Assembly (NCBI RefSeq): GCF_027460265.1
Contig: NZ_JAPZBC010000001.1
Location: 2,073,501-2,137,500, forward strand
Direction of reading: 5' to 3'
Origin: Streptomyces sp. WMMC940
GTDB lineage: Bacteria > Actinomycetota > Actinomycetes > Streptomycetales > Streptomycetaceae
DNA: 64,000 bases
Part shown: one piece after another, positions 39,598 to 49,260 of the stretch
Numbering within the stretch: position 1 is the stretch's first letter
Layout of the letters: each line of letters begins with the position of its first letter
The notes under the pieces: generated by a model
Database searches by the model: none
What the model saw: the letters and a program-made list of their open reading frames with translations, nothing else
What the model was told of the DNA's origin: nothing
Program-made: the position numbers and the translations under genes

Positions 39598-41478
39598 TCA
39601 GTCGTCTTCGTTGTCGCCGAAGTCGGGGCGGACGCCCCGAGCGGCCATGACCTCGTCGTTGGAGGTGCCGGCGGCGACCATCGGCCACACCATGGCGTCC
39701 TCGTGGACGATGAAGTCGATCACGACCGGGCGGTCGTTGATGGCGTTGGCCTCGGCGATGACCTTGTCCAGTTCGGCCGGGTCCTCGCAGCGGAGGGCGA
39801 CGCAGCCCATGGCCTCGGACAGCTTCACGAAGTCCGGGATGCGGGTGCCCTTGCGGGGGGTCTGGCTGGCACCGACCTGCGAGCCGATCGTGTGGTGCCC
39901 GGTGTCGTCGGAGTGCAGGACGGTGCTGGAGTAGCGCTCGTTGTAGAACAGGGTCTGCCACTGGCGGACCATGCCCAGCGCGCCGTTGTTGATGATCGCG
40001 ACCTTGATCGGGATGCCGTTCAGGGCGCAGGTGACCAGCTCCTGGTTGGTCATCTGGAAGCAGCCGTCGCCGTCGATCGCCCACACGGCGCGGTCCGGCA
40101 TCCCGGCCTTGGCACCCATGGCTGCCGGGACGGCGTAACCCATCGTCCCGGCGCCGCCGGAGTTCAGCCACGTGGCCGGCTTCTCGTAGTCGATGAAGTG
40201 CGCGGCCCACATCTGGTGCTGGCCGACGCCGGCGGCGAAGATCGTGTCCTTTGGAGCGAGCCGGCCGATCCGCTGGATGACCTGCTGCGGCGAGAGGCTG
40301 CCGTCCTCGGGCAGGTCGTAGCCCAGCGGGTAGGTCTCGCGCCAGCGGTTGAGGTCCTGCCACCAGGCGGTGTAGTCGCCGGTGTTGCCCTCGCTGTACT
40401 CGGCCTGGACGGCCTGGACCAGATCGGCGATGACCTCGCGGGCGTCACCCACGATCGGGACGTCCGCGGCCCGGTTCTTGCCGATCTCGGCCGGGTCGAT
40501 GTCGGCGTGGACGATCTTGGCGAACGGGGCGAAGCTGTCCAGCTTTCCGGTGACGCGGTCGTCGAAGCGGGCACCGAGGGCGACGATCAGGTCGGCCTTC
40601 TGCAGCGCGGTGACGGCGGTGACCGAACCGTGCATGCCCGGCATCCCCACGTGCAGCGGGTGGCTGTCGGGGAACGCGCCCAGCGCCATCAGGGTGGTGG
40701 TGACGGGGGCCTTGGTGAGCTCCGCGAGGACCTTCAGCTCGGCGGTGGCGCGGGCCTTGAGGACCCCGCCGCCGACGTAGAGGACCGGGCGCTTCGCCTG
40801 GGTGATCAGCTTGGCGGCCTCGCGGATCTGCTTGGCGTGCGGCTTGGTGACCGGCCGGTAGCCGGGCAGATCCGTCTGGGGCGGCCAGCTGAAGGTGGTC
40901 CGCGCCTGGAGGGCGTCCTTGGCGATGTCGACCAGGACCGGGCCGGGGCGGCCGGTGGAGGCGATGTGGAAGGCCTCGGCGATCGTCCGCGGGATGTCCT
41001 CGGGCTTGGTGACCAGGAAGTTGTGCTTGGTGATCGGCATCGTGATGCCGACGATGTCCGCCTCCTGGAAGGCGTCCGTGCCGATGGCCTTGCTGGCCAC
41101 CTGGCCGGTGATCGCGACGAGCGGCACGGAGTCCATGTGCGCGTCGGCGATCGGCGTGACCAGGTTGGTGGCTCCCGGACCCGAAGTGGCCATGCACACG
41201 CCGACCTTTCCGGTGGCCTGGGCGTAACCCGTGGCCGCGTGACCGGCGCCCTGCTCGTGCCGGACCAGGATGTGGCGCACCCTGGACGAGTCCATCAGCG
41301 GGTCGTACGCCGGGAGGATGGCCCCGCCGGGAATGCCGAACACCGTCTCCGCCCCGACCTCCTCGAGAGAACGGATGAGGGACTGCGCGCCAGTGACGTG
41401 CTCAACGGTGGCGGAGGGCTGTCCGCCGGTGCGGGCCCGCGGCTGCGGATGGTGGGCCCCGGTGGCCTGCTCGGTCAT
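39598..41478 (-). CDS. ilvB: Acetolactate synthase large (catalytic) subunit
   Basis: A 626-residue ThDP/FAD enzyme that condenses pyruvate with pyruvate or 2-oxobutyrate, the first common step of branched-chain synthesis. Catalytic Glu75 is in [11 protein letters not shown]. The ThDP/Mg motif is [12 protein letters not shown] followed by IINN (about 467-495). FAD-binding and C-terminal domains are complete. I chose ATG 41478; ATG 41484 (two residues longer) is equally possible, with GAGAAG upstream. The 5' leader holds a leader peptide and terminator, described separately. ilvN and ilvC follow. Confidence 0.95.
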   Translation of the reverse strand: MTEQATGAHHPQPRARTGGQPSATVEHVTGAQSLIRSLEEVGAETVFGIPGGAILPAYDPLMDSSRVRHILVRHEQGAGHAATGYAQATGKVGVCMATSGPGATNLVTPIADAHMDSVPLVAITGQVASKAIGTDAFQEADIVGITMPITKHNFLVTKPEDIPRTIAEAFHIASTGRPGPVLVDIAKDALQARTTFSWPPQTDLPGYRPVTKPHAKQIREAAKLITQAKRPVLYVGGGVLKARATAELKVLAELTKAPVTTTLMALGAFPDSHPLHVGMPGMHGSVTAVTALQKADLIVALGARFDDRVTGKLDSFAPFAKIVHADIDPAEIGKNRAADVPIVGDAREVIADLVQAVQAEYSEGNTGDYTAWWQDLNRWRETYPLGYDLPEDGSLSPQQVIQRIGRLAPKDTIFAAGVGQHQMWAAHFIDYEKPATWLNSGGAGTMGYAVPAAMGAKAGMPDRAVWAIDGDGCFQMTNQELVTCALNGIPIKVAIINNGALGMVRQWQTLFYNERYSSTVLHSDDTGHHTIGSQVGASQTPRKGTRIPDFVKLSEAMGCVALRCEDPAELDKVIAEANAINDRPVVIDFIVHEDAMVWPMVAAGTSNDEVMAARGVRPDFGDNEDD

Positions 41479-41535
41479 CGGCATTCTCTTCTCGAAGCTG
41501 AGGGTTTTGCGGGGGTTTGGTAGTACCAGTGCAAC

Positions 41536-41569
41536 AAAAAACCCCTCGTGCCGGGAGGCAAGCGAGGGG
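41536..41569 (-). terminator. Attenuator terminator in the ilvB leader
   Basis: On the minus strand the stem CCCCTCG/CGAGGGG (41563-41569 with 41542-41548) contains a nested TGCC/GGCA pair and is followed by a run of six T (41541-41536). It stands about 60 bases upstream of the ilvB start. Just before it, 41571-41579 (GCGCGTCGG on the plus strand) can pair with 41616-41624 at the end of the leader ORF, giving the alternative structure expected of an attenuator. Confidence 0.8.
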
Positions 41570-41611
41570 AGCGCGTCGGTGCGGTGTGCAGAGCCCGTGC
41601 AGGGCCGTGCT

Positions 41612-41653
41612 TCAGCCGACGCGCTTTCCAAGTACGAGAATTCGGGTGCGCAT
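41612..41653 (-). CDS. ilvL: ilvB leader peptide (13 aa)
   Basis: ATG 41653 opens [13 protein letters not shown], ending at TGA 41612. The run Ile-Leu-Val-Leu is encoded by ATT CTC GTA CTT, codons that are mostly rare in this high-G+C genome. A ribosome would therefore slow there when branched-chain aminoacyl-tRNAs are scarce. It is followed by a mutually exclusive pairing and a U-tailed terminator, the classic set-up of ribosome-mediated attenuation reported for actinobacterial ilvB. GAGAGGG lies upstream, but the promoter position also allows leaderless translation. Confidence 0.8.
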   Translation of the reverse strand: MRTRILVLGKRVG

Positions 41654-41660
41654 GGCACTG

Positions 41661-41690
41661 ACCCTCTCCCCGGCACACCGTGACTGTCAA
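41661..41690 (-). promoter_or_regulatory. Probable promoter of the ilvB leader
   Basis: TTGACA (41690-41685) and GAGGGT (41666-41661) are spaced by 18 bases on the minus strand. Transcription would begin at or within a base or two of the leader ATG at 41653. The -35 box overlaps the stop codon of the GGDEF gene upstream. Confidence 0.55.
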
Positions 41691-44600
41691 GTGGGTGGGA
41701 CAGGCGTCTCATTATTTGAGCGGATCGGGGGACGGCCGACGATCTCGGACGTGGCCGGGGAGCGCCGGGCCGGCAGCGCCCGGCCGGAGAGCACCGGCAG
41801 GGCGGATCCACCGGGCACCGGGAACTCGCCGCGCGCCAGCACACGGCGCAGCCGGTGCTCGTCGAGCGGCCCGGAGAAGGCCATCCCCTGTCCATGGGTG
41901 CATCCCATGGCGCGCAGGGCCAGTACCTGTTCCGGAACGTCCACACCGTCCGCCACCGACTTCATGCCGAGGTCCCGGGCGATCCGCAGCAGACCCGCGG
42001 TGATCTTGTGAAGCCTGGCCGACTCCACCACGCCCTCGACCAGACCGCGGTCGAGCTTGAGCACGTCGATCGGGAGACGGCGCAGGGCGATGATCGCCGC
42101 GTATCCGCTGCCGAAGCCGTCCAGGGCGATCCGTACGCCGAGTCTGCGCAGCGCCACCAGACGGTGCTCCAGTTCGTCGAAGGAGATCCGCGGGTCGCTG
42201 TCGGCCAGCTCGATCACCAGGGAGCCCGAGGGCAGCCCGTGGCGGGTGAGCAGGCTCTCGATGGAGCCGAGCGGTGTGGACCGGTCCAGCAGCCTGCGCG
42301 CGGGGATCCGTACCGACACGGGGATGCGGTGACCGAGCCGGACGCGCTCCGCCGCCTGCTCGACGGCCTCCTCCAGCAGCCGGTGGCCGAATCCGGCGGT
42401 CGGGTCGCCGTCCTCGGCGACCCGGCGCAACTCGTCGGGGGTGAACAGGATGCCCTGGGACGACCGCCAGCGTGCCTGCGCCGCCACGGCCGCGATCCGG
42501 CCGTCGACGAGGCCGACCACGGGCTGGTGGAGCAGGGTGAACTCGCCGTCCTGGAGCGCGCTCCGCGCCCGCGCGGACCGGTCCGTGAGCAGGGCGGCGT
42601 CGGTCTGCATCTGGGGTGCGTACAGCTCGACCCGGTCCTTGCCGCCCGCCTTGGCCCGGTACATGGCCAGGTCGGCGTTGCGCAGCAGGTCGCCTGCGCT
42701 GATGCCTGGCTCGGCGAAGGCGACGCCGATGGACGCCGCGACCCTGAGCTCATGGCCCTCCACCCGGTACGGCTGGGAGAGCATGAGCCTCAACCGGTCG
42801 GCGATCTCCCTCACCTGGTGCTCCCGGGCGGTGTGGTCGCGGGAGCCGTCGCCGAGGATGAGCGCGGCGAACTCGTCGCCGCCGAGCCGGGCAGCGGTGT
42901 CCCCCGCCCGCACGGATTCCTGGAGGCGGCGGGCGGCCTGGATCAGCAGCTCGTCGCCCGCCTGGTGGCCGTGGCGGTCGTTCACCCCCTTGAAGCCGTC
43001 CAGGTCGATGAAGAGCACGGCCGTGCCGGCGTCCCCGGCGCGGCGGCCGCCGAGCGCCTGCCGCACCCGCTCGGTGAACAGGGCGCGGTTGGGCAGATCG
43101 GTCAGCGGATCGTGCTCGGCGTTGTGCTGCAACTGTGCCTGCAGTCGCACCCGTTCGGTGACGTCCCTGCTGTTGAAGATCAGCCCGCCCTGATGGCGTT
43201 TGACCGTGGACTCGACGTTCAGCCACTGGCCGGTGCCGGACCTGAAGCGGCACTCGATCCGGGTCGTGGGCTCTTCGGCGGGCGGGGCCGCCAGGAATCT
43301 GCGCACCTCGTGGACGACGCGTCCGAGGTCCTCGGGATGGATGAGCGACGACAGCTCGGAGCCGATGAGCTCGTCCGCGTCACGGCCGTAGACGCCGGCG
43401 GCGGCCGGGCTCACATAGCGGAGTATGCCCGTCGGGGCGGCGATCATGATCACATCGCTGGAGCCCTGCACCAGGGAGCGGAAGTGGTTCTCCTTCTGGG
43501 CGAGTTCATGGGTGAGGGCGATGTTGTCGAGCAGCATGATGCCCTGCCGCACGACCAGTGCGAGGACGACCGTGCACCCGGTGAACACCACCACCCGGTC
43601 CACGCGGCGGCCCTCGATGACGTTGTAGAGGATGCCGAGCGTGCAGACGGCGGCGGCCAGGTAGGGGGTGAGCGCGGCGAGCGAACCCGTGATGGGCCGG
43701 CCGGTCGGGCGGGGGCCGCGGACCTGCGCGAGGGGCGGCTCCGGCCGGCGCACCCCCCAGGGCGCGTACGCGAGCAGGAGCGAGGCGGCGAACCAGCCCG
43801 CGTCCAGCAGTTGGCCCGAGCGGTAGCTCTCCCGCAGCAGCGGCGAGGTGAACAGCGCGTCGCACAGCACGGTCAGGGCGAGTGCGGCGATCGCCGTGTT
43901 GATGCCGGACCTGTTGGCGTGCGACCGCCGGAAGTGCAGGGCCAGGACCATGCTGACGAGGACGATGTCGAGCAGCGGATAGGCCAGCGACAACGCCGCC
44001 TCGGACACGCTCTCCCCCTCGAAGTGCGCGGTGTGCGCGAGCGCGAGGCTCCAGGAGAGCGTGAGCAGGGAGCCGCCGATGAGCCAGGCGTCCAGCCCCA
44101 GGCACACCCAGCCGGCCCGGGTGACGGGCCGTTTGGCGAGGACGAGCAGTCCGACGATGGCGGGCGGGGCGAAGCAGAGGAAGAACAGATCGGCAGGGGA
44201 CGGACTCGGGACCGGCCGGCCGAGGACCACCTCGTACCAGCCCCAGACCGCGTTTCCGCAGGCGGCCATGGCGGAGGAGACGGAGAACAGCATCCAGGCG
44301 GGCCGGAACCGGCTGCCCCGCGCACGCGCGTAGAGGAAGCAGGAGACCGCGGCGAGTCCGGCGGCGAAGCTCAGCCCGAAGTCGCCCATGACCAGGGCCA
44401 GTCGCTCGGATCCCCAGCCCAACGCCGCGCCGATGGCGTAGCCGCCGCTCGCGAGGACCAGCAGGACCTGGGGCAGCAGCCCCGTGCCCCCGCCTTCCCG
44501 GGCCTGGCGGCGGGCGAGGAGCGCCGCGGGGGCGATCACCGTACTGCCCCTGACGGCGTTTTCGTCCGGCTCCGCCTGCGGGGCCGGCCGTGCGGGCCGC

Positions 44601-44713
44601 CGCGGAGGCGCCTGCGCGGCAGGTCCGGACCGGGCCGGGAGGGGGCCGGTCCCCGCATCGGAGGCCGCGAGGGTGGTCGGCGGCGCTCCCGCCGCGTCGG
44701 ATGGTTCGTCCAC
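41687..44713 (-). CDS. Membrane PAS-GGDEF protein with degenerate EAL domain (c-di-GMP signalling)
   Basis: A 1008-residue protein. A Pro/Ala-rich N-terminus is followed by about nine to ten membrane helices (about 80-400), a PAS domain ([20 protein letters not shown]), a GGDEF domain with intact RLGGDEF (Gly611-Phe615), and a C-terminal EAL-like domain. The GGDEF half looks able to make c-di-GMP. The EAL half has lost key residues: AAQARWRS instead of EALVRW, DGFGSGY instead of DDFGTGY, and ADGVD instead of AEGVE. It is probably not a phosphodiesterase. Position next to ilvB recalls CdgC of S. coelicolor (from memory). GTG 44713 has a weak ribosome binding site. The stop is inside the ilvB promoter region. 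Confidence 0.9.
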   Translation of the reverse strand: MDEPSDAAGAPPTTLAASDAGTGPLPARSGPAAQAPPRRPARPAPQAEPDENAVRGSTVIAPAALLARRQAREGGGTGLLPQVLLVLASGGYAIGAALGWGSERLALVMGDFGLSFAAGLAAVSCFLYARARGSRFRPAWMLFSVSSAMAACGNAVWGWYEVVLGRPVPSPSPADLFFLCFAPPAIVGLLVLAKRPVTRAGWVCLGLDAWLIGGSLLTLSWSLALAHTAHFEGESVSEAALSLAYPLLDIVLVSMVLALHFRRSHANRSGINTAIAALALTVLCDALFTSPLLRESYRSGQLLDAGWFAASLLLAYAPWGVRRPEPPLAQVRGPRPTGRPITGSLAALTPYLAAAVCTLGILYNVIEGRRVDRVVVFTGCTVVLALVVRQGIMLLDNIALTHELAQKENHFRSLVQGSSDVIMIAAPTGILRYVSPAAAGVYGRDADELIGSELSSLIHPEDLGRVVHEVRRFLAAPPAEEPTTRIECRFRSGTGQWLNVESTVKRHQGGLIFNSRDVTERVRLQAQLQHNAEHDPLTDLPNRALFTERVRQALGGRRAGDAGTAVLFIDLDGFKGVNDRHGHQAGDELLIQAARRLQESVRAGDTAARLGGDEFAALILGDGSRDHTAREHQVREIADRLRLMLSQPYRVEGHELRVAASIGVAFAEPGISAGDLLRNADLAMYRAKAGGKDRVELYAPQMQTDAALLTDRSARARSALQDGEFTLLHQPVVGLVDGRIAAVAAQARWRSSQGILFTPDELRRVAEDGDPTAGFGHRLLEEAVEQAAERVRLGHRIPVSVRIPARRLLDRSTPLGSIESLLTRHGLPSGSLVIELADSDPRISFDELEHRLVALRRLGVRIALDGFGSGYAAIIALRRLPIDVLKLDRGLVEGVVESARLHKITAGLLRIARDLGMKSVADGVDVPEQVLALRAMGCTHGQGMAFSGPLDEHRLRRVLARGEFPVPGGSALPVLSGRALPARRSPATSEIVGRPPIRSNNETPVPPT

Positions 44714-44923
44714 TGGCCGTGCATCGCCCGTCGACCCCCCTCGAAGTCTGGTCGCTCCGCAGCGCCGTTCCCGAACCCGACGCAGCCCCCAAGTCGGGAC
44801 GATACACCAGAGTCGTCACTCAGGGACATAGGTCATCTACGCTCAGTGACGGCAAGACTGTTTGTCGACACGGCACGCATCCGACCGACTCCGCAGGGTG
44901 TCCGGCGCGTACCAGTGTGGCGT

Positions 44924-45874
44924 CTACCCGGTCGTGAGGACCACGTTTCGCAGGGGCTCGCCCGCCGCCCAGCGGGTCAGCTGTGCGGCCAGCAGCCGCT
45001 TGGCCCGGGGCAGGAACGCCGATGTGGAGCCGCCGACATGAGGGCTGACGAGGACGCCGGGAGCGTGCCAGAGGGGGTGCCCGGCGGGCAGCGGCTCGGG
45101 GTCGGTGACGTCGAGCGCCGCGGTGATCCGGCCGGTTGCGACCTCCTTGAGCAGCGCCTCGGTGTCGACGACCGGTCCGCGCGCCACGTTCACCAGAAGG
45201 GCGCCGTCCTTCATCCGGGAGAGGAAACCGGTGTCGGCGAGATGACGCGTGGCCGGCGTGAGCGGGGTGGAGAGGATCACCACGTCGGCCTCCGGAAGCA
45301 GTCCCGGCAGATCGGTGAGTGCGTGCACTTCGCCGCGCTCGGTGGTACGGGCGGAGCGCGCGACGCGCGCCACCCGCGCGCATTCAAACGGCACAAGCCG
45401 GTCCTCGATGGCCGCGCCGATCGAGCCGTAGCCGACGATGAGCACGGAACTGTCGGCGAGCGCCGGGTAGAAGCCCGCGTGCCACTGCTCCAGCCGCTGC
45501 CCCTCCACGAAGCGGGGGATGCCGCGCAGGGAGGCGAGGACCAGGGCGAGGGTGAGCTCGGCCGTGCTGGCCTCGTGGACTCCCCGGGCGTTGCACAGCC
45601 GCACGCCCGGCGGCAGCGAGCCGAGGCCCGGCTCGACGTGGTCGATGCCCGCCGAGAGGGTCTGTACGACCCGTACGTGCGTCATCGCGGCGAGCGGCCG
45701 GACGGCGACGTCCGTGCCCTTCATGTACGGGACGACGTAGAAGGCGCACTCCGCGGGGTCCGCGGGGAAGTCCCGTCCGCCGTCCCAGAAGCGGTAGTTC
45801 AGCCCCGACTCCGAGGGAGCGGGGAGCCCTTCGATCTCGTCGGCCGGAATCGGGAGCCACACGTCAGCAGTCAT
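44924..45874 (-). CDS. D-2-hydroxyacid dehydrogenase family protein
   Basis: A 316-residue NAD(P)-dependent D-2-hydroxyacid dehydrogenase. The Rossmann motif is VGYGSIG. The catalytic Arg is in VNVARGPVVD, the Glu in DVTDPEPLP, and the His in SPHVGGST. The N-terminal substrate domain is typical (VVQTLSAGIDHVEPGL). The substrate is unknown. ATG 45874 matches homologue length but has no good ribosome binding site. The frame is open upstream across the divergent aldo-keto reductase gene, which I treat as shadow. Confidence 0.88.
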   Translation of the reverse strand: MTADVWLPIPADEIEGLPAPSESGLNYRFWDGGRDFPADPAECAFYVVPYMKGTDVAVRPLAAMTHVRVVQTLSAGIDHVEPGLGSLPPGVRLCNARGVHEASTAELTLALVLASLRGIPRFVEGQRLEQWHAGFYPALADSSVLIVGYGSIGAAIEDRLVPFECARVARVARSARTTERGEVHALTDLPGLLPEADVVILSTPLTPATRHLADTGFLSRMKDGALLVNVARGPVVDTEALLKEVATGRITAALDVTDPEPLPAGHPLWHAPGVLVSPHVGGSTSAFLPRAKRLLAAQLTRWAAGEPLRNVVLTTG

Positions 45875-45964
45875 GGTCAGGAGGCTAACCGCCGGGAGGC
45901 TGGGCGCGGCGCGGCGGGAGGCGGACGTTAGTTTGGTGGGCGGCACGAGGAGGGGTACGGGCAG

Positions 45965-46966
45965 GTGGACCGCAGGACAATCGGTGCGGGGGCGCTCGGT
46001 GTGGGCGCGATCGGCCTCGGATGCATGCCGATGAGCTGGGGGTACACCGGCTCGCAGCAGCGTGGTGACCGTTCGCTGCGGACCGTGCACGCGGCGCTGG
46101 ACGCCGGGGTGACGCTGCTCGACACGGCCGACATGTACGGTCCCTTCACCAACGAACTCCTGCTCGGCAGGGTGTTGAAGGAGCGGCGGGCGGACGTCTT
46201 CGTCTCGACGAAGGTCGGGCTGCTCGTCGGCGACCAGCACATCGTCGCCAACGGCCGGCCCGGCTATGTGCGGCGGGCCTGTGACGCGTCGCTGCGCCGG
46301 CTCGGGACGGACTCCATCGACCTGTACCAGCTCCACAGGGCGGACCCGGAGGTCCCCGTGGAGGAGACCTGGGGCGCCATGGCGGAACTGGTGTCGGCCG
46401 GGAAGGTCCGGGCGCTCGGCCTGTGTGCCGTGGGGGCGCGCACGTCACGCAGATCCGGCGCCGGACGCCATGACGAAACGATCCGGCAGCTGGAGCGGGT
46501 GCAGCAGGTCTTCCCGGTGAGCGCGGTGCAGGCGGAACTGTCGGTGTGGTCGCCGGAGGCGCTCGGCTCGCTGCTGCCCTGGTGCGGGGCGCGCGGTGTG
46601 GGGTTCCTGGCCGCGATGCCGCTGGGCAGCGGCTTCCTCACCGGCACGCTGACGCCCGGGGAGGGTTTCGAGCCGGATGACCTCCGGGCCCGGCACCCGC
46701 GCTTCACGGCGGAGATGATGGCCGCGAACCAGCCGCTGGTGGCGGGGCTGCGGCGGGTCGCCGAACGGCACGGCCCCGGCACGACGCCCGCCCAGGTGGC
46801 GCTGGCCTGGGTACTGGGGCAGGGTCGGCACGTCGTACCGGTTCCGGGTACGAAGCGGGAGCGGTGGGCCGTGGAGAACGCGGCGGCGGCGCGGCTGGAG
46901 CTGACGCCGCGGGACGCAGCCGAGATCGCGGCATTGCCGCCCGCCCTGGGATCCTGGGACCAGTAG
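45965..46966 (+). CDS. Aldo/keto reductase
   Basis: A 333-residue NADPH-dependent AKR. The tetrad is visible: Asp and Tyr in LLDTADMYGP, Lys in VSTKVGLL and His in LYQLHRADPEV. The C-terminal coenzyme segment is VPVPGTKR. The typical short AKR of Streptomyces has this length. GTG 45965 has GAGGAGGGG about 10 bases upstream. It is divergent from the hydroxyacid dehydrogenase, 90 bases apart. The substrate is not predictable. Confidence 0.9.
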   Translation: MDRRTIGAGALGVGAIGLGCMPMSWGYTGSQQRGDRSLRTVHAALDAGVTLLDTADMYGPFTNELLLGRVLKERRADVFVSTKVGLLVGDQHIVANGRPGYVRRACDASLRRLGTDSIDLYQLHRADPEVPVEETWGAMAELVSAGKVRALGLCAVGARTSRRSGAGRHDETIRQLERVQQVFPVSAVQAELSVWSPEALGSLLPWCGARGVGFLAAMPLGSGFLTGTLTPGEGFEPDDLRARHPRFTAEMMAANQPLVAGLRRVAERHGPGTTPAQVALAWVLGQGRHVVPVPGTKRERWAVENAAAARLELTPRDAAEIAALPPALGSWDQ

Positions 46967-47073
46967 CTTCGTGTGGATCGGGAACCCGGGTCGGGCCGCG
47001 GCGCAAGGACGGCGGGCGTACGGCTCCCGAGGTTCGCGCGCCGCCCCGTTCACCGGCGAAGGGAAGCAGGACC

Positions 47074-48249
47074 GTGCAACGTTCAGTGGTGACGGCCGTA
47101 CTGGCAGCTGCCGCGCTGATGCTCTCCACCGGGTGCTCGTCCGACGGTGGGGCCGGCGCGCAGGCAGGCCGTGACGGCGCTCCCTCCCGCCCGGCTCCGC
47201 CGTCGGCGACGGCCGGCGGAGCCTCGGTGACGGCACCGCCGGCGAAGGGGTCGGTGAAGGTGGCGGCCACGCTGACCCGCGACCTGAAGTCGCCCTGGGG
47301 CCTCGCGGCCCTTCCCGGCGGCGATCTGCTGGTGTCCTCACGCGACGAGGGCACGATCACGCGCGTCGACGCCGGGTCCGGGAAGAAGACGGTGCTCGGC
47401 TCGGTGCCGGGCGTGGCGCCGGCGGGCGAGGGCGGGCTGATGGGGCTCGCCGTCTCCCCCGACTTCGCCTCGGACAACCTGGTGTACGCGTACTTCACCA
47501 CCGCTTCGGACAACCGCATCGCCCGCATGCTGTACGACGAGCGCAAACCGGCGGGGCAGCAGCTGGGCGCCCCCGACACGATCCTGCGGGGCATCCCCAA
47601 GGGCCGCATCCACAACGGTGGACGGATCGCCTTCGGCCCGGACAGGATGCTGTACGCGGGCACCGGCGAGACCGGTGAGACGGGTCTGGCCCAGGACAAG
47701 GAGTCCCTGGGCGGCAAGATCCTCCGCATGACCCCCGACGGCCGACCCGTGCAAGGCAATCCGTCGGCCGACTCCGTGGTCTATTCGTACGGCCACCGCA
47801 ATGTGCAGGGCCTCGCCTGGGACTCCCGGAAGCGGCTGTGGGCGTCGGAGTTCGGGCAGAACACCTGGGACGAGCTGAACCTCATCGAGCCGGGGAAGAA
47901 CTACGGCTGGCCCGAAGCCGAGGGCAGGGCCGGCAGGTCCGGCTTCGTGGACCCGGTGGCGCAGTGGCGCACGGAAGAGGCGTCGCCGAGCGGCATCGCC
48001 TATGCCGCGGGATCCATCTGGATGGCGGGACTGAGGGGCGAGCGCCTGTGGCGGATCCCGCTCGCCGGCACCGAACCGTCCGCGGAACCGCAGGCGTTCC
48101 TCGAGGAGGAGCACGGCCGGCTGCGCACGGTCCTGCCGGTCGAGGGGAGCGCGGGCGGCCGGGACGTCTGGCTGGTCACCAGCGAGACGGACAACAGAGG
48201 CACCCCTGCGGCCGGGGACGACAGGATCCTGCGACTGAGGGTCGAGTGA
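47074..48249 (+). CDS. PQQ-type sugar/glucose dehydrogenase-like lipoprotein
   Basis: A 391-residue six-bladed beta-propeller of the soluble glucose dehydrogenase (GSDH) family. It starts with a lipoprotein signal (MLSTGCSSDGG, lipidated Cys21). Propeller motifs are SPWGLAALPGGDLLVSSRDEG, GEGGLMGLAVSPDFASDN, HNGGRIAFGPD, YSYGHRNVQGLAWD, ELNLIEPGKNYGWPEAEG. Members bind PQQ and calcium, but many actinobacterial ones lack known sugar activity. I chose GTG 47074 because the signal peptide starts there; the open frame extends upstream into the AKR gene. Confidence 0.88.
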   Translation: MQRSVVTAVLAAAALMLSTGCSSDGGAGAQAGRDGAPSRPAPPSATAGGASVTAPPAKGSVKVAATLTRDLKSPWGLAALPGGDLLVSSRDEGTITRVDAGSGKKTVLGSVPGVAPAGEGGLMGLAVSPDFASDNLVYAYFTTASDNRIARMLYDERKPAGQQLGAPDTILRGIPKGRIHNGGRIAFGPDRMLYAGTGETGETGLAQDKESLGGKILRMTPDGRPVQGNPSADSVVYSYGHRNVQGLAWDSRKRLWASEFGQNTWDELNLIEPGKNYGWPEAEGRAGRSGFVDPVAQWRTEEASPSGIAYAAGSIWMAGLRGERLWRIPLAGTEPSAEPQAFLEEEHGRLRTVLPVEGSAGGRDVWLVTSETDNRGTPAAGDDRILRLRVE

Positions 48250-48409
48250 CCCGCGTCCTCCGCCGGCGGCCGACGGACGTGGGGCCCCGCAGGAATGCGG
48301 ACGGTGGAGGCGGACGGGAGGGCCGGGCGGACGCGGGGACGAGACGGAGGGTTCACCCGGGGTGCCCGGGGACCACCCGAGTCCCCGGCGGAGTTCCCCC
48401 GTGACCTTC

Positions 48410-48750
48410 TTCGTGGCTCCGCGATGGGGCCTCCGGCCTTCGGGTCCGGCATGACTTCCCTGCCACCACCCCGCTCGCGACCTCCACGTCCTCGATCCCC
48501 TGCACCGGACCGGGGTCGGGCTCCCGGGCCAACTGGGCCCGGTACAGCGGCATAGGACTGTGTATCCGCTGCCGCGGCTGCTCCAACCGGTGCTGCCGGG
48601 AACGGAGTTCCTCGTCGTGCACGGCGAGCAACCGGAGCGAGGCGGTCATCGGGTTCACGGCTATGTACGCGTGGGTGCAGCCGTGCACCAGGTGCAGCAG
48701 GCGCAGCGCCACCAGGTCCCCGATCGCCGCCGCGGCCTCGTCCACCCGCG
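48410..48750 (-). pseudogene. Remnant of a TrmB/LuxR-type regulator
   Basis: On the minus strand a frame reads DEAAAAIGDLVALRLLHLVHG, then THAYIAVNPMTASLRLLAVHDEEL, then RSRQHRLEQPRQRIHSPMPLYRAQLA and VQGIEDVEVASGVV (each given in part). This is the winged-helix plus linker pattern of Streptomyces TrmB-like regulators with a LuxR domain. The start of the winged helix and everything after the linker, including the LuxR helix-turn-helix, are missing. No other intact gene occupies 48250-48851. Confidence 0.55.
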
Positions 48751-48851
48751 ACGCCCGAGCCGACCTCCGCCCCCGAGCCCGCGGCGGCGCCCGCCGGCGG
48801 CACTGGAACCCCCCGGTGACTCCCACCCCTCCCCTTCCCCAGGAGACCCGC

Positions 48852-49102
48852 ATGTCCCCGAGCCGACGGACGCAACAGGCGGGCACCGAGCCGCACACCC
48901 GCATCGCGTCGATCGACTCCGCCATCATCGACCTGCTCCACCAGCGCCGCGGCGCCATGGCCGAACTCGCGGACCTCCGCCGCGCCGGCCGCGCCCCCCG
49001 CGTCCAACTCGCCCGCGAGAACGAGGTCGTCCGCCGCTGCAGCGAGGCACTCGGCGACTCGGGCACCCGCCTGGCCCTGCTCCTCCTCCGCGACCCGGCT
49101 GA
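48852..49102 (+). CDS. Chorismate-mutase-like protein, 3' end uncertain
   Basis: ATG 48852 follows GGAGACCCGC and opens a frame with a chorismate mutase type II helical pattern: IASIDSAIIDLLHQRRGAMAELADLR, VQLARENEVVRRCSEALG, TRLALLLLR (shown in pieces). Similarity ends near 49090. The frame has no stop until 50054, deep in the antisense of the transporter gene. A one-base shift near 49085-49095 would bring in TGA 49100-49102 and give a normal ~83-residue protein. So either there is a frameshift (or sequence error) or the gene has lost its stop. The coordinates here use the expected short end. Confidence 0.5.
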
Positions 49103-49226
49103 CCCCGCCCCCCACCCCAGGGGGTGGTGCCGGCCGCTGCCGACCCGCATCACCTCCTTCCGGCGCGCCCGGGCGGGAACCGGTGACGAGGGCGGGCCGG
49201 AGGCGCCGTCACGGCCGAGGCCGCCC

Positions 49227-49260
49227 CTCGACGGGCGAGCCCTGCCCGACGCGGCACTAG
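49227..49260. repeat. Dispersed 34-bp repeat, copy 1, overlapping the transporter stop codon
   Basis: CTCGACGGGCGAGCCCTGCC and the following CGACGCGGCACTAG match 57781-57814 at 29 of 34 positions. In both places the element sits at the 3' end of a minus-strand gene and contains its TAG stop. Two of the differences are a symmetric pair (GGGCGAGCCC versus GGGTGAACCC), which suggests that the inverted structure is conserved. Confidence 0.55.

Noticed and set aside
41855..45931. 1358-codon plus-strand open frame
   Set aside because: Antisense shadow of the GGDEF protein and hydroxyacid dehydrogenase; no domain recognisable.
47074..48249. Assigning the PQQ propeller firmly as glucose dehydrogenase
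   Set aside because: Family resemblance is clear but substrate residues could not be verified and no PQQ biosynthesis genes are in the window.
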